The notes beneath the pieces were generated by a model that was not told the DNA's origin, made no database searches, and was given only the letters and a program-made list of their open reading frames with translations. From assembly GCA_963702525.1 (NCBI GenBank), contig CAVPCY010000013.1:186001-250000 (forward strand): a stretch of DNA of 64,000 nucleotides, written 5' to 3'. Shown here piece after piece: positions 1 through 11,077 of this stretch. The stretch is from CAVPCY01 sp963702525 (GTDB taxonomy: Bacteria; Actinomycetota; Coriobacteriia; Anaerosomatales; PHET01). The translations under genes were made by a program, and so were the position numbers. Each line of letters opens with the position of its first letter. Position 1 is the first letter of the stretch.

Positions 1-1697
1 GCGTACTGGGGCGCATATGCCATCACCCGTGCGAGCAGGCGTGCAAGCGCAACTACTACGACGAGCCGATCGCGATCAGGCCGCTTCATCGCGTGGCCTA
101 CGAACGCTATGCGGAGCACCGGGAGTCGCGGGTAGCTCCCGCTGCCGGTCACGCGCGATGCGCGGGTGGCGATCATCGGCAGCGGACCGAGCGGTCTGGC
201 GGCGGCATTCGACCTGATGAAGCAGGGCTACGAGGTCCACGTGTACGAGAAGGACGACGCCCCCGGCGGTGCGCTCCTCTCGGGAGTGCCTTCGTACCGC
301 CTTCCGCGCGACGTGCTCGCCCAGGAGATCGCCGATCTCCAGACGATGGGGATGAGGCTGTTCACGGGCGTGAAGATCGGTGAAGACGTCCCGATCGACC
401 ACCTGATAGGTGAGTACGAGGCCGTGCTCATCGCCGCGGGTCTGCAGGTGAGCCGAATCCTGCCGCTGCCCGGGACGAGCGCGAAGGGCGTCACGGGCGC
501 GCTGGAGTTCCTGCGCGCGGGCAACTGGAAGGGCGACGCGGGCGTCAAGGGCAAGCGCGTGCTGGTCATCGGCGGCGGCAACGTCGCCGTGGACTGCGCT
601 CGCGTTGCGCTGCGATGCGGTGCGATCTGACGTGACGTTGTCGTCCCTCGAATCGATGGACGAGCTTCCCGCCCACCCCTGGGAGATCGAGGAGGCTCTG
701 GACGAGGGAATCACCGCACTGTGCTCGTACGGTCCGCACCACGTGCTGGAGGAGAACGGTCGCGTGACGGGGATGCGGCTGCAGAGCTGTCTGTCCGTCT
801 TCGACGCGCAAGGTCGCTTCGCCCCGCAGTTCGCCGACGACTACACGGACATCGCGTGTGACGTCGTCGTCTTCGCCATCGGTCAGGCGCCGGACCTCAA
901 AGACCTCGTGGGGGGCTCGGACCTGCTGCTCACGGAGCGAGGATTGCTGCCGGTCGATGGCGCGCTCATGACGACGCATGTCGACGGCGTGTTCGCGTGC
1001 GGAGAGGTCGTCACCGGACCGGGCTCGTGCATCGCCTCTATCGCCAGCGGACACGAGGCCGCCGAGTCGATACACCGCTATCTGAGCGAGCGCGACCTTG
1101 GCGAGGAGCGTGTCTACCGGCCCGTTCCTGTCTACCCGCACTACCACCCGGCCCATCTCGACGGGGTCGAGAGCGCTCGCAAGCGTGCCGTGATGCCCAT
1201 GACTCCGGGCGAGGAGCGCTGCCACGACTTCCGGCAGGTGGAGCTGGGCCTGACGAAGGCCGAGGCGCTCGCCGAAGCATCGCGCTGCCTGAGGTGCGAG
1301 TCCGGAGTCTGCGTGGGATGCACGTTCTGCGCCCGCACGTGCCCGGACTACTGCATCCTTGTCGACCGCGTGGACGATCCCGGCGCGCGCTCGGTCACTC
1401 GCTACGACCTCGACCTCTCGAAGTGCTGCTTCTGTGGTCTGTGCGCCGAGCAGTGCCCGACCGGCGCGCTGCAGCACACCGGCCAGTACGAGCTGTCGTT
1501 CTACACGCGGGACCTCACGATGTTCGGTCGGGATCAGATGGTGCGCTCCGGCGAAGGGTCGCGCGCAACGGGTGCGGACAGCGCGCCGGGGTCGGCCTCG
1601 GGAAGCGCGCGCATCGTCGTGGAGACCGACGGGACTCGGCGCGAGGCGTTGCCCCGACGAAGAGAGCGTCGACGCAGCCACGGAGGTGTCGCGATGA
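1..1697 (+). CDS. GltD-like FAD/NAD(P) oxidoreductase fused to a NuoI-like 2x[4Fe-4S] domain (5' partial)
   Basis: The window opens inside this gene. The first residues carry the N-terminal cysteines of the glutamate-synthase small-subunit family (CHHPCEQAC, then DEPIAIRPL). An FAD-binding GSGPSGLAAA follows near base 172 and an NAD(P)-binding GGGNVAVDCA near 573. The last 150 residues differ from GltD: an eight-cysteine ferredoxin domain (CVGCTFCARTCP, CCFCGLCAEQCP) followed by YELSFYTRDL, which matches the C-terminal end of complex I subunit NuoI. Frameshifts lie near 140, 615 and in the CCCC run at 1651-1654. Correcting the last gives a TGA at 1695-1697 that overlaps the nuoJ ATG. Inference: an electron-input flavoprotein for complex I, or a bifurcating-type module. 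The fusion is unusual, because NuoI is normally a separate protein of about 160 residues. Confidence 0.75.
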
Positions 1698-2183
1698 CCG
1701 CGCTCTTCTGGGGTCTTTCGGGAGTAGCTCTCATCGGCGCGGCCGCAGTCGCCTTCAGCCGCGACGTGATGCGCATGGCGCTCGGGCTGGGCGCGTTCCT
1801 CCTCGGCGTCGCAGGGCTTGTTCGCTCTGTTCGGATTCGGCTTCCTGGCTCTCGCCGAGATCTTCGTGTACGCCGGTGGAGTCCTGGTGCTGCTGCTGTT
1901 CGCGATCATGCTCGTTCACCGCTCCGGCCCCGACTCGCCCGCACTCGATTCGCGCCATGACGCCCTGGCGGCCGTGGCCGCAGTGGGACTCGCCACGCTG
2001 CTGGTCGCGCTTGTCAGGCCCCTCGTGCCGGCCTCGCTCGCCGAAGTGCCGTCGGTCACGGCTGGTGTTGAGGGTCTCGGCTCGGTGCTGCTTGGCCCGA
2101 TGCTCCCGCAGTTCGAGCTGGCGGGCGTGCTTCTGCTCGCGGCACTGGTCGCTGTCGTCTCGATTGCCGGGGGTGACGAATGA
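1694..2183 (+). CDS. nuoJ: NADH-quinone oxidoreductase subunit J (frameshifted)
   Basis: Membrane subunit of respiratory complex I, with about five hydrophobic helices. The ATG at 1694 overlaps the upstream stop (ATGA). The first 40 residues (MTALFWGLSGVAL) read in one frame. After a frameshift near 1812 the rest continues through FALFGFGFLALAEIFVYAGG, where IFVYAGGVLVLLLF is the NuoJ signature helix. The stop TGA at 2181-2183 overlaps the next ATG. About 163 residues is normal for the family. It is co-directional and translationally coupled with nuoK. Confidence 0.85.
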
Positions 2184-2481
2184 GCGTCCTCATCGTCACG
2201 GCCGCGATGCTCGCGCTGGGCCTCTACGGCGTGCTCACCCGCAGAGACGTGGTTGCGATACTCGCGTCTGTCGAGGTGATGATCGGCGCCGGACTCGTGT
2301 CTCATGACGGGTCTTGGGGCATGGAGCGCAGGCCGAGGGCGTTGACTCCGTGCACGGCGCGGCGCTGCTGTTCTTGGTGCTGGCGGCGGCCGAGGCGGCC
2401 GTCGGGCTCGCCCTTCTGGTCGCGGTCGCGCGACGCATGGGCACCACGCGGATCGACGAGATGACGGAGGTGAAGGGCTGA
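2180..2481 (+). CDS. nuoK: NADH-quinone oxidoreductase subunit K (frameshifted)
   Basis: Small three-helix membrane subunit of complex I (MrpC-like). It starts MSVLIVTAAMLALGLYGVL and runs through the family motif region SVEVMIGA. One or two frameshifts at about 2295-2330 then move the reading to AEGVDSVHGAALLFLVLAAAE, in which AAAEAAVGLALL is the conserved last NuoK helix carrying a glutamate. It ends with TGA at 2479-2481, overlapping the nuoL ATG. About 100 residues is normal length. Confidence 0.85.
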
Positions 2482-4337
2482 TGCCGCTGATCCTCCAGAT
2501 CCCGTGGATAGTGGTTGTCGGCCCCGTGATCCTCGCTGCTGTGATCGCGCTGCTCGGGCGTCGAGGGAAGGGTCTTGCGCCGTGGCTTGCCGCGCTTGCG
2601 CCGCTGAGCGTGCTGTCGCTCGCGTACGCGGCGGCGCAGGCCGCGATCGGTACGAGCGCGACCGCGAAGCCGTGGACGAGCGCGGTTGTGGCGAAGGGCT
2701 CCGTGGCGTGGTTCACCCCGGCCGGCACGGCGCTGAGCGTTGGCTGGGCGGTCGACTCGCTCACGGCTGCGATGCTGGCCGTGGTCGGTACGGTGGCCCT
2801 GTGCGTCGTGGTCTTCTCGGTGGGCTACATGGCCGAGGACGAGGGGTGGAACCGCTACTTCGCGCTGCTCGCGCTGTTCACCGGCTCCATGTCGCTGTTG
2901 GTGATCGCAGACTCGTTCGTCGGGCTGTTCATCGGGTGGGAGCTCGTTGGTGCGTGCTCCTACCTGCTCATCGGGTTCTGGTTCCGCAAGCCGTCCGCCG
3001 CCGCGGCCGCGACCAAGGCGTTTCTCACGACACGCGTGGGCGACGTGGGGCTGCTCGTGGGTCTGGCGGTGCTGTGGTGGGCAACGGGCTCGTTGGCATA
3101 CCAGGAGGTCGTGGCGCGAATCGAGCCGATGCCGGCCGGTCTGCTCCTTGCGGCGGCAGTGTGTCTGGCCATCGGCGCGATGGGCAAGTCGGCGCAGTTC
3201 CCCCTTCATGCGTGGCTGCCCGATGCGATGGAGGGCCCCACACCCGTCTCTGCGCTCATCCATGCTGCGACGATGGTGGCCGCCGGCGTGTTCCTCATCG
3301 TCCGCGTGTGGCCGATCTTCGAGCTGGCCGCCGGCGCGCGTGAGATGGTGCTCGTCGTCGGGGTGATATCCGCGCTTGGCGGCTCGCTGTCATCGCGCTC
3401 GTCCAGCGGGACATCAAGAAGGTCCTCGCATACTCGACGATCAGCCAGCTCGGGTTCATGTTCGCAGCGCTCGGCGCCGGTGCGTGGGCTGCCGCCTTCT
3501 TCCACTTGATGACCCACGCCGCGTTCAAGGGACTGTTGTTCCTGGCGTCGGGTAGCGTCATCCACGGCTCTGGCACGCAGGACCTCCACGAGATGGGCGG
3601 GCTGCGCGCCAAGATGCCGGTGACGTTCGCCACGTGGACGGTGGGGGCGCTTGCTCTCGCCGGGATTCCCGGGTTCGCGGGGTTCTTCAGCAAGGACGCG
3701 GTGCTGGAAGCGGTTCTGCATGATGCGCCGCTCGCCGGGTGGGCACTTCTGGCGGCCAGCGCGCTCACGGCCTTCTACATGGCCCGGTCGACAAGGCTCG
3801 CCTTCGGAGGGCGACCTGTTCGCCCAGAGGCGCACCCGCACGAGAGCCCGGCTTCGATGGCGGTGCCCCTGGTCGCGCTTGCTGCGCTGACGATGACGAT
3901 CGGTTGGTTCGCCCCGCGCGTGGCCGAGTTCCTCGGGACCGAGGCGGAGCCGCTCTCGTTGACGGTATCGGCTCTCGCTGTCGGGTTGGCTCTGGCCGGC
4001 GGTGCGATCGGCTGGCTCGCGGGCCGAGACGTGGCCAGTGACGAGCGCTTCGGCTCGCGACTTGGCAGGAGCGCCGGCGTGCTTCGGTCGGGCTTCGGGT
4101 GGGATGCGCGCTGTCGACCGGCTCGTCGTGGGGCCCACGGTGGCGCTGTGTCGCGTCTTGTGGGCATGGGGAGACCGGCTGATCGCCGATGGAGCCGCCG
4201 AGGGTATCGCCGGCGTTGCGGCCCGAGTCGGCGCCGGCCTATCGCGTCTGCAGTCCGGCGACGCGCAGGCGTACTCCCTTGCTGTTGCGGTTGGCGTCGT
4301 GGTCATGCTGGTCGTGGTCGCCATGGGAGGGCGGTGA
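2481..4337 (+). CDS. nuoL: NADH-quinone oxidoreductase subunit L (frameshifted)
   Basis: Antiporter-like proton-pumping subunit at the distal end of complex I's membrane arm. Conserved blocks are all visible: GWELVGACSYLLIGFW, then KSAQFPLHAWLPDAMEGPT followed by SALIHAATMVAAGV, then FFHLMTHAAFKGLLFL and FFSKDAVLEA. Frameshifts near 3390 and 4090 divide it into three reading frames. Together they give about 619 residues, the usual length, including a C-terminal amphipathic region and a last helix ending VVVMLVVVAMGGR. The second fragment runs in frame into nuoM only because of the second shift; the real stop is TGA at 4335-4337. Confidence 0.9.
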
Positions 4338-4342
4338 GATCG

Positions 4343-5786
4343 ATGGTTGCCCTTGACCTGATCATCGTCGTTCCGCTGCTGCTCGCCATGGTGTGCGCGT
4401 TTGCGTCGCGCAGCTGGCCCGAGGCACCGCGCTGGATCGCCTTGGCGGCGGTCGCCGCACAGATGGGGCTGCTCGGCGCGCTTGCGCCGTCAGGCGTGTT
4501 CTCGGGGGCGCGCGTTGCTGGCGCCGATCTCGGAGCAGCCGGCGCGGTCTGGAGTGTTGGTACCGACGGTCTGTCGACACCGCTGCTGGTTCTGACGGTC
4601 TTCATCGGACTGATGGCCGTCTCGGCATCGTGGAGGGTGTCCGAGCGGACCGGTGCGCACTTCGGGCTGCTGCTGCTCCTGCAAGCCGCGGTGAGCGCGG
4701 TCTTCCTCGCCGAGAACGTGATTCTGTTCTACGTCGCGTGGGAGTCGGTGCTGTTCCCGATGTTCCTGCTGATCGCCGGCTGGGGCTCGTCCAATGCGCG
4801 CAAGGCCTCGATGAAGTTCCTCGTGTACACGTTCGCGGGAGGCGCCCTTCTGCTGATCGGGCTACTGGTCGCGTCGATCTCCACGCAAAGCCTCTCGATC
4901 GACGGGATGATCGCAGGCCGGGCAGGGATCGGCTCACCCCAGCTAGTGTTCTGGCTGATGGCCGCCGCATTCCTGATCAAGCTCCCGGTCGTCCCGGTCC
5001 ATACCTGGCTTCCGGATGCACACACCGAGGCGCCGACCGCCGGATCCATAGTGCTCGCAGGCGTGCTGCTCAAGATGGGCGGCTACGGACTGATGAGGGT
5101 CGCGCTGCCGCTGGCCCCCAGTGCGTTCGCTTCCGGGCGGACGGTTCTTGCGGCGCTCGGCGTCATCGGGATCATCTGGGGAGCCGCGACCGCACTCGTG
5201 CAGACCGACCTCAAGCGCCTCGTCGCCTACTCGTCCGTGGCGCACATGGGCTTCGTCGTCCTCGCGATCTCGACCGGACTTCCCGATGCCATGAGCGCCG
5301 CTCTTCTCACGATGGTGAGCCACGGCTTCGTGGCGGCGATGTTGTTCTACCTGGTGGGAGCGCTCTACGAGCGGGCACACACACGTGAGCTATCCCGCTT
5401 CGGCGGGCTTGGGGCGGTCACCCCGCGATGGGCGGTGGCGTTCGTGTTCGCATCGCTCGCCTCAGCCGGACTGCCGGCACTGTCCGGGTTCCCCGGCGAG
5501 TTCGTCACGATTCTCGAGGCCTACTCTGCGTGGGGCTGGACCGTGATCGTTGCCGGCCTGGGAGTGGTATTGGCTGCTGCGTACAACCTGCGCGCGGTGC
5601 GTTCGTCGGTGCAGGGCCCGGTGGGGGAGTTCGGTGAGCTGGCCGACCTCGACATCCGTCAGAGCGCGACGAGCGTCCTGTTCGCTACCGGCTATCGTGG
5701 TCCTCGGTGTGGCCCCTTGGCTCGTCGTGAACGTCTCGTACGAGGCTGTGCGCAACCTCATCGCCCTGCTGGAGGTGGGAGCGTGA
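4343..5786 (+). CDS. nuoM: NADH-quinone oxidoreductase subunit M (frameshifted near 3' end)
   Basis: Second antiporter-like subunit of complex I. The ATG at 4343 lies five bases after the nuoL stop. Signatures are FYVAWESVLFPMFLLIAGWG (the glutamate on TM5), then HTWLPDAHTEAPTAGSI and LAGVLLKMGGYGLMR, and LSGFPGEFV. The frame changes near 5690 and the protein then ends VAPWLVVNVSYEAVRNLIAL, with TGA at 5784-5786. Total length is about 481 residues, typical of NuoM. The stop overlaps the nuoN GTG start. Confidence 0.9.
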
Positions 5787-7273
5787 CGCCAGTGATCGCC
5801 TTCGGCGTGACGTTCGCCGCGTACGGCGTCGCAGCTGCTGTGTGCGCTTCTTGGCGATGCGTTGGGGCGTCGGGCGTGGTTCGTCGCGTCTTGCGGCGCT
5901 GGCGCTTGTGGCTGGCGGTGCTGTCTCGCTGTCTGCCGCATGGAGCGTTCCGGCGTCGGTCGTCTTCGACACCTTCGTCATCGGCGCGGCGTATTCAGGA
6001 GTGATCGGCTTGGCTGGCGTGTTGGCGGGAGTGTCGGTGCTCTCGAGTGCGTCCGAGGAAGGCGCCGGCGCTCCTGTAGGGCAGCAGAGCGCCCTTGTAG
6101 CGCTGTCGGTCGTGGGCGCGGGAATCGCGGCTGCCGCCACCGACCTGGTCACGCTGGTGATCGCGCTGGAGATCGTGGCCGCCTGCGGGTATGCGCTCGT
6201 GGCCGCGTCCCGGACGAGGCGGTCCGCAGAGGCCTCGATGAAGTACTTCGTGCAAGGCGCGACGGTTACGGGCCTGTTGGTAGTGGGAAGCGCCGTCCTT
6301 ATCGGCGGCTACGCGCCGAGCGGGTCGCTACTTGAGATCGCCAAAGCGGTGGCCGACGGGCAACCTGTCGATCAGGCGGTTCTGCTTGGATTGACGTTGC
6401 TCGCGTCGTCTCTTGTGTTCAAGGCTGGAGGAGCGCCGTTCCACTCATGGGTTCCCGACGCCTACGAAACCGCGCCGGCACCGGCGGCGGCGGTGCTGTC
6501 CGGCCCTGTGAAGGTCGCCATGATCACCGCGCTCTCCACGCTGATGTACGTGGTTGGTGGGGTGGGAGCGTCTCAATCGGCGCCCCTTGGTGCGGTCGGA
6601 ACTCGGCTCTTCCCGCTGGTGGGGGCCCTGGCGGTGATCTCGATACTGGTAGGGTCGCTTACGGCGCTGCGGCAACGCGACTACACCCGGATGCTCGCGT
6701 ATGCCGGCGTGGCTCAAGTGGGATACGCACTCATCGCCGTCGCCTCGCGCAATCACAGCGCCGCTGTGTTCTTTGCCTGCACGTATGCGATTGGCTCCAC
6801 CGGCGCGTTTCTCGGGTCGAAGGCGATGCGAGGGAGTGACCCCGATTGGGACGGGAGTGTCGAGGGCCTTCGCGGTCTGGGACGTAGGCGTCCGGCCTTG
6901 GGGCTAGCTGTGACCGTGCTCATGTTGTCGCTCGCCGGCATACCTCCGCTGCTCGGCTTCTGGGGAAAACTGCAGGCCTTCCAGTCGGCCGTGGCGGCGG
7001 GACTCGCTCTGCAGGAGATGGGGCAGACGGGGCTCGCGGGCTTGTACGCGGTGCTGGCTCTCGCGGGAATCGTTGGCTCGATCGTCAGCGTGGGCTACTA
7101 CGGGTCCGTCGTGCGCGCCGTGTACGCGGAGCCCTCGCGAGGCCCCTGACTCTCCGCACGCCGACGTCGTCGCGGAGTTCGCGGTTGCTGCCTCGGCTGT
7201 AGCGGTGTTGCTGCTCGGGATCGCCCCTATCATTGCGCCTTTCGGTCAGGTCTTCAGGGGCTTTCTCGTGTAG
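5783..7273 (+). CDS. nuoN: NADH-quinone oxidoreductase subunit N (frameshifted)
   Basis: Third antiporter-like subunit of complex I and the last gene of this nuo cluster. It starts at GTG 5783 within a GTGA overlap and shifts frame near 5845. It then reads through KYFVQGATVTGLLVVGSA, FKAGGAPFHSWVPDAYETAP and AYAGVAQVGYALIA, all NuoN hallmarks. A third frame begins near 7145, just after a CCCC run, and supplies the last helix ending GQVFRGFLV with TAG at 7271-7273. About 497 residues is normal length. Confidence 0.88.
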
Positions 7274-7537
7274 TTGTGTCGGTCTTATGAACGGTATTGC
7301 ATCGCCCTTTGTGAGGGTGCTAGCATCTGCATCAAGAGTTGCATGCAAATGCAACCCCTTACCCCTGAGCCTCAAGGTGCCGGCCTTGGGGCTCCCCCTT
7401 TTCTCGGGGCTCGTGTGGCGTTCGTGGGCTCTACAGAAGTCACGTCAGAGGTCGAGAATGTTCACAGGTCACAATCACTTCGTGGGCGATTCGCCCAGGG
7501 CGTCAAGTGGCTCGTGGCCACTGCCGATACGTGGCAC
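7274..7537 (+). promoter_or_regulatory. Intergenic region with a perfect hairpin/palindrome at 7338-7355
   Basis: No convincing coding sequence lies between nuoN and the next small gene. The most striking element is GTTGCAT-GCAA-ATGCAAC at 7338-7355, a perfect 7-bp inverted repeat around a GNRA-type loop. Its centre, TTGCATGCAA, is itself a 10-bp palindrome. It could be an operator or an RNA hairpin. It lacks a following T-run, so a simple intrinsic terminator is unlikely. Confidence 0.4.
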
Positions 7538-7792
7538 ATGATCATCTCAGACGACCAAGCCAGGCTTGTTGCCAAGTGCCTCCGGGAGGGCACGGAGACC
7601 CCCGACACCGTGAAGCGGTGTGAGGTGGAACCCGGCGTCCTCGAGGCCGTGCGCGCGGCGGTTCTCTCAGCGCCAGAGGTTCGGACCGACAGGATCGAGC
7701 ACGCCGTGGTGTGGCTCAACGAAGGCGAGCTCGATTCGCGGCTCATCGCCGAGAAGATGATGTGCCGCATCATGTCCGACTGGCTGCGCTGA
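7538..7792 (+). CDS. Small FlgM-like hypothetical protein
   Basis: Eighty-four residues from ATG 7538 (MIISDDQARLVAKCLRE) to TGA 7790-7792. The protein is helical and charged. Its C-terminal part (LDSRLIAEKMMCRIMSDWLR) resembles the sigma-binding end of FlgM anti-sigma-28 factors, where a short helix with IAEK is common. I recognise this only as a weak likeness. No flagellar gene is present in the window, so the role as an anti-sigma factor is an inference. It is followed 83 bases later by a small membrane protein and then the pilus ATPase. Confidence 0.5.
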   Translation: MIISDDQARLVAKCLREGTETPDTVKRCEVEPGVLEAVRAAVLSAPEVRTDRIEHAVVWLNEGELDSRLIAEKMMCRIMSDWLR

Positions 7793-7875
7793 CAGGCCCT
7801 GCGCCGTCGGTGGCGCTCGCGTTCACGTATGCCCATAATCGAGGTCGACCTGATTCGACCCGACGGGAGGCTAGC

Positions 7876-8163
7876 GTGGCCGAGGCCAAGCCCCTTCGCA
7901 CCGTACTCACCATCATCATGGACGTCCTCGTCATCATCGCGATCGCCGAGGTCGTCCGCTTGATCGTCCTGTTCTTCGGCCAGCTGTATGGCACGGAGTG
8001 GGGCAAGATCGTGGTCACGTTGACAGACCCGGTCACGATCTCGTTCGGGGTCGAAGCGATCAAGACCCCGTATGGAGGTGTCTTCGATGTGGACACCGCG
8101 CTGACCATTGTCGTCATGCTTGCGTTGGAGTTCCTGCTCAGCCTGGTGCGTTCCAGGGGATAG
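7876..8163 (+). CDS. Small two-helix membrane protein, YggT-like
   Basis: Ninety-five residues starting at GTG 7876, with GGGAGG five bases upstream. Two hydrophobic segments are evident: VLTIIMDVLVIIAIAEVVRL near the N-terminus and ALTIVVMLALEFLLSLV near the C-terminus. Between them is a soluble stretch containing IKTPYGGVFD. The arrangement, and the P/G-rich phrase before the last helix, recall YggT-family proteins, but the match is only suggestive. It sits directly before the PilB-like ATPase, separated by a perfect palindrome. Confidence 0.55.
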   Translation: MAEAKPLRTVLTIIMDVLVIIAIAEVVRLIVLFFGQLYGTEWGKIVVTLTDPVTISFGVEAIKTPYGGVFDVDTALTIVVMLALEFLLSLVRSRG

Positions 8164-8170
8164 AGTGAGC

Positions 8171-8186
8171 GGGACCACGTGGTCCC
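8171..8186. promoter_or_regulatory. Perfect 16-bp palindrome
   Basis: GGGACCACGTGGTCCC reads identically on both strands. It lies between the stop at 8161-8163 and the AAGGAG ribosome-binding site at 8197-8202 of the next gene. There is no loop, so it resembles a dimeric repressor or activator operator more than a terminator. Confidence 0.45.
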
Positions 8187-8207
8187 GGCCGTATTCAAGG
8201 AGATGGA

Positions 8208-9879
8208 ATGACCTACACCAGGGAGCGCTTGGGCCAGTTGCTCGTGCGTGCAGGACTGATCGACGACATGCAGCTGCAGGCGTGTCTGGACACGCAGGGT
8301 CGCGAGGGGGGCAAGCTCGGCGAGATCCTCGTGAGGGATCTCCTTCTCAGCGATGAGGAGATCGCTTCGACACTCGCGCAACAGAAGGGCCTCGACCACG
8401 TCAACTTGGCCACGTATCCGGTTGACCGTGCTGTCGTCACGATGCTTCCACTGCGCACGGCGCGCCGTCGACAGGTTCTTCCGCTGGATATCGAGGGCGA
8501 CGAGCTGATCTTGGCGATGGCGGACCCACTGGATGTCGAGGCGATCGACGAAGCCGAGATCATCACCGGCCTGAAGGTCAGACCAGTGGTTGCGGCGGCC
8601 ACTCAGGTCAAGATGGCGATCGAGAAGTTCGTCGCCGGAGCAGACGCGCTTGCAGGAGCTCGAGATCGTCGGGCGCATCACCGAAGCATCCGATGAGATT
8701 CCCGAAGCCGATATCGAGGCCGACGTCGTTGTGGTGCGCATCGTCAACCAGCTGATACAGGCAGCGGTGCGCGAACGCGCCAGCGATATCCACTTCGAGC
8801 CCAGCGAAGGTGGCGTTCGGGTTCGCTATCGCGTTGACGGCGTGCTGCGTGAGGCGGCGGGACTGCCCAAGGGTTCGCAGGCGGAACTCCTTTCACGCCT
8901 CAAGGTGATGGCCGAGATGGACATCACCGAGCGCCGCCGCCCCCAAGACGGGCGGTTCGGCATCCGACTGGACGACAAGCACATCGATCTGCGCGTGGCC
9001 ACGCTGCCCACACCGCAGGGGGAGGCGATCACCCTCCGATTGCTCGACCGCGCGGTCGCGTTCTTGCCGCTGGAGGATCTCGGCATGGCCGAGACGGACT
9101 TTGAGACCGTGCGCAAGATGCTCAGGCGCCCCTACGGCGCCATTCTGGTGGCCGGTCCCACGGGCTCGGGGAAGTCGACGACGCTCTACGCGTTCCTGCA
9201 CGCGGTCAACGATCCGGGCCGAAAGATCATCACGGTCGAGGACCCCATCGAGTACCGCATGGAGAACGTAACCCAACTCGCCGTCAACCCGCGCATCGGT
9301 CTCACCTTCGCGGCAGGGCTTCGGACGATCCTGCGCTCGGACCCGGATGTCGTGATGGTGGGCGAGGTACGAGACCCCGAGACGGCGGAGATCGCGGTTC
9401 GCTCGGCGCTGACCGGGCACTTGGTGCTCACCTCCATTCACACGAACGATGCGCCGTCGGCGCTGACGCGGCTCACCGATATGGGTGTGCCGCCGTACGT
9501 GACCTCGTCGGGTCTGAGCGGGGCCGTTGCGCAGCGTCTTGTTCGGCGGTTGTGCGAGCGCTGCAAGCGCCCCGCAGCCGTGTCTTGGGACCGGCTCGTA
9601 GCTGCAGGGATGGGTGAGGACGAGGCAATGGGTCTTGTGGTCTACGAAGCGCAGGGTTGTCAGGAGTGCGGCATGACCGGCTACACCGGGCGTGTGGCGG
9701 TGTTCGAGGTGATGGAGTTCGACGACCACATCGAGAGCCTATTCCTGCACAACGCGCCATCCTTCGAGCTTCAGCAGGCCGCGGCGAGTCGAGGGATGCG
9801 CACATTGCGCCGCGACGCACTCGACAAGGTCAAGCAGGGTGTCACAAGCCTCGAGGAAGTCGACAGGGTGGTGGTCTAG
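8208..9879 (+). CDS. Type IV pilus / type II secretion assembly ATPase, PilB/GspE family (frameshifted)
   Basis: Cytoplasmic hexameric ATPase powering pilus assembly or type II secretion. ATG 8208 has AAGGAG five bases upstream. The N-terminal GSPII_E/MshEN domain (LGQLLVRAGLIDDMQLQACL) occupies about residues 1-150, where a frameshift lies near 8650. The ATPase domain then shows ASDIHFEP, Walker A GPTGSGKST near 9160, the Asp box, Walker B DPDVVMVGEVRDPETA and the His box TSIHTNDAPSA. A four-cysteine zinc motif (CERCKR and CQECG) is typical of PilB/GspE. No other pilus gene follows, so the pathway cannot be decided here. Confidence 0.88.

Positions 9880-11073
<1,194 letters not shown>

Positions 11074-11077
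<4 letters not shown>

Noticed and set aside
566..1909. Long minus-strand open frames opposite real genes, such as 566-1909 and 46316-47893
   Set aside because: They are high-GC shadow frames without recognisable motifs, opposite genes with clear family signatures.
605..1960. A continuous frame running from the GltD/NuoI protein into nuoJ
   Set aside because: Removing one C from the run at 1651-1654 gives a stop that overlaps the nuoJ ATG, as at the other nuo junctions.
3458..6004. An 848-residue open frame joining NuoL and NuoM
   Set aside because: A frameshift near 4090 hides the true nuoL stop at 4335-4337. The other frame supplies a normal NuoL C-terminus and nuoM has its own ATG at 4343.
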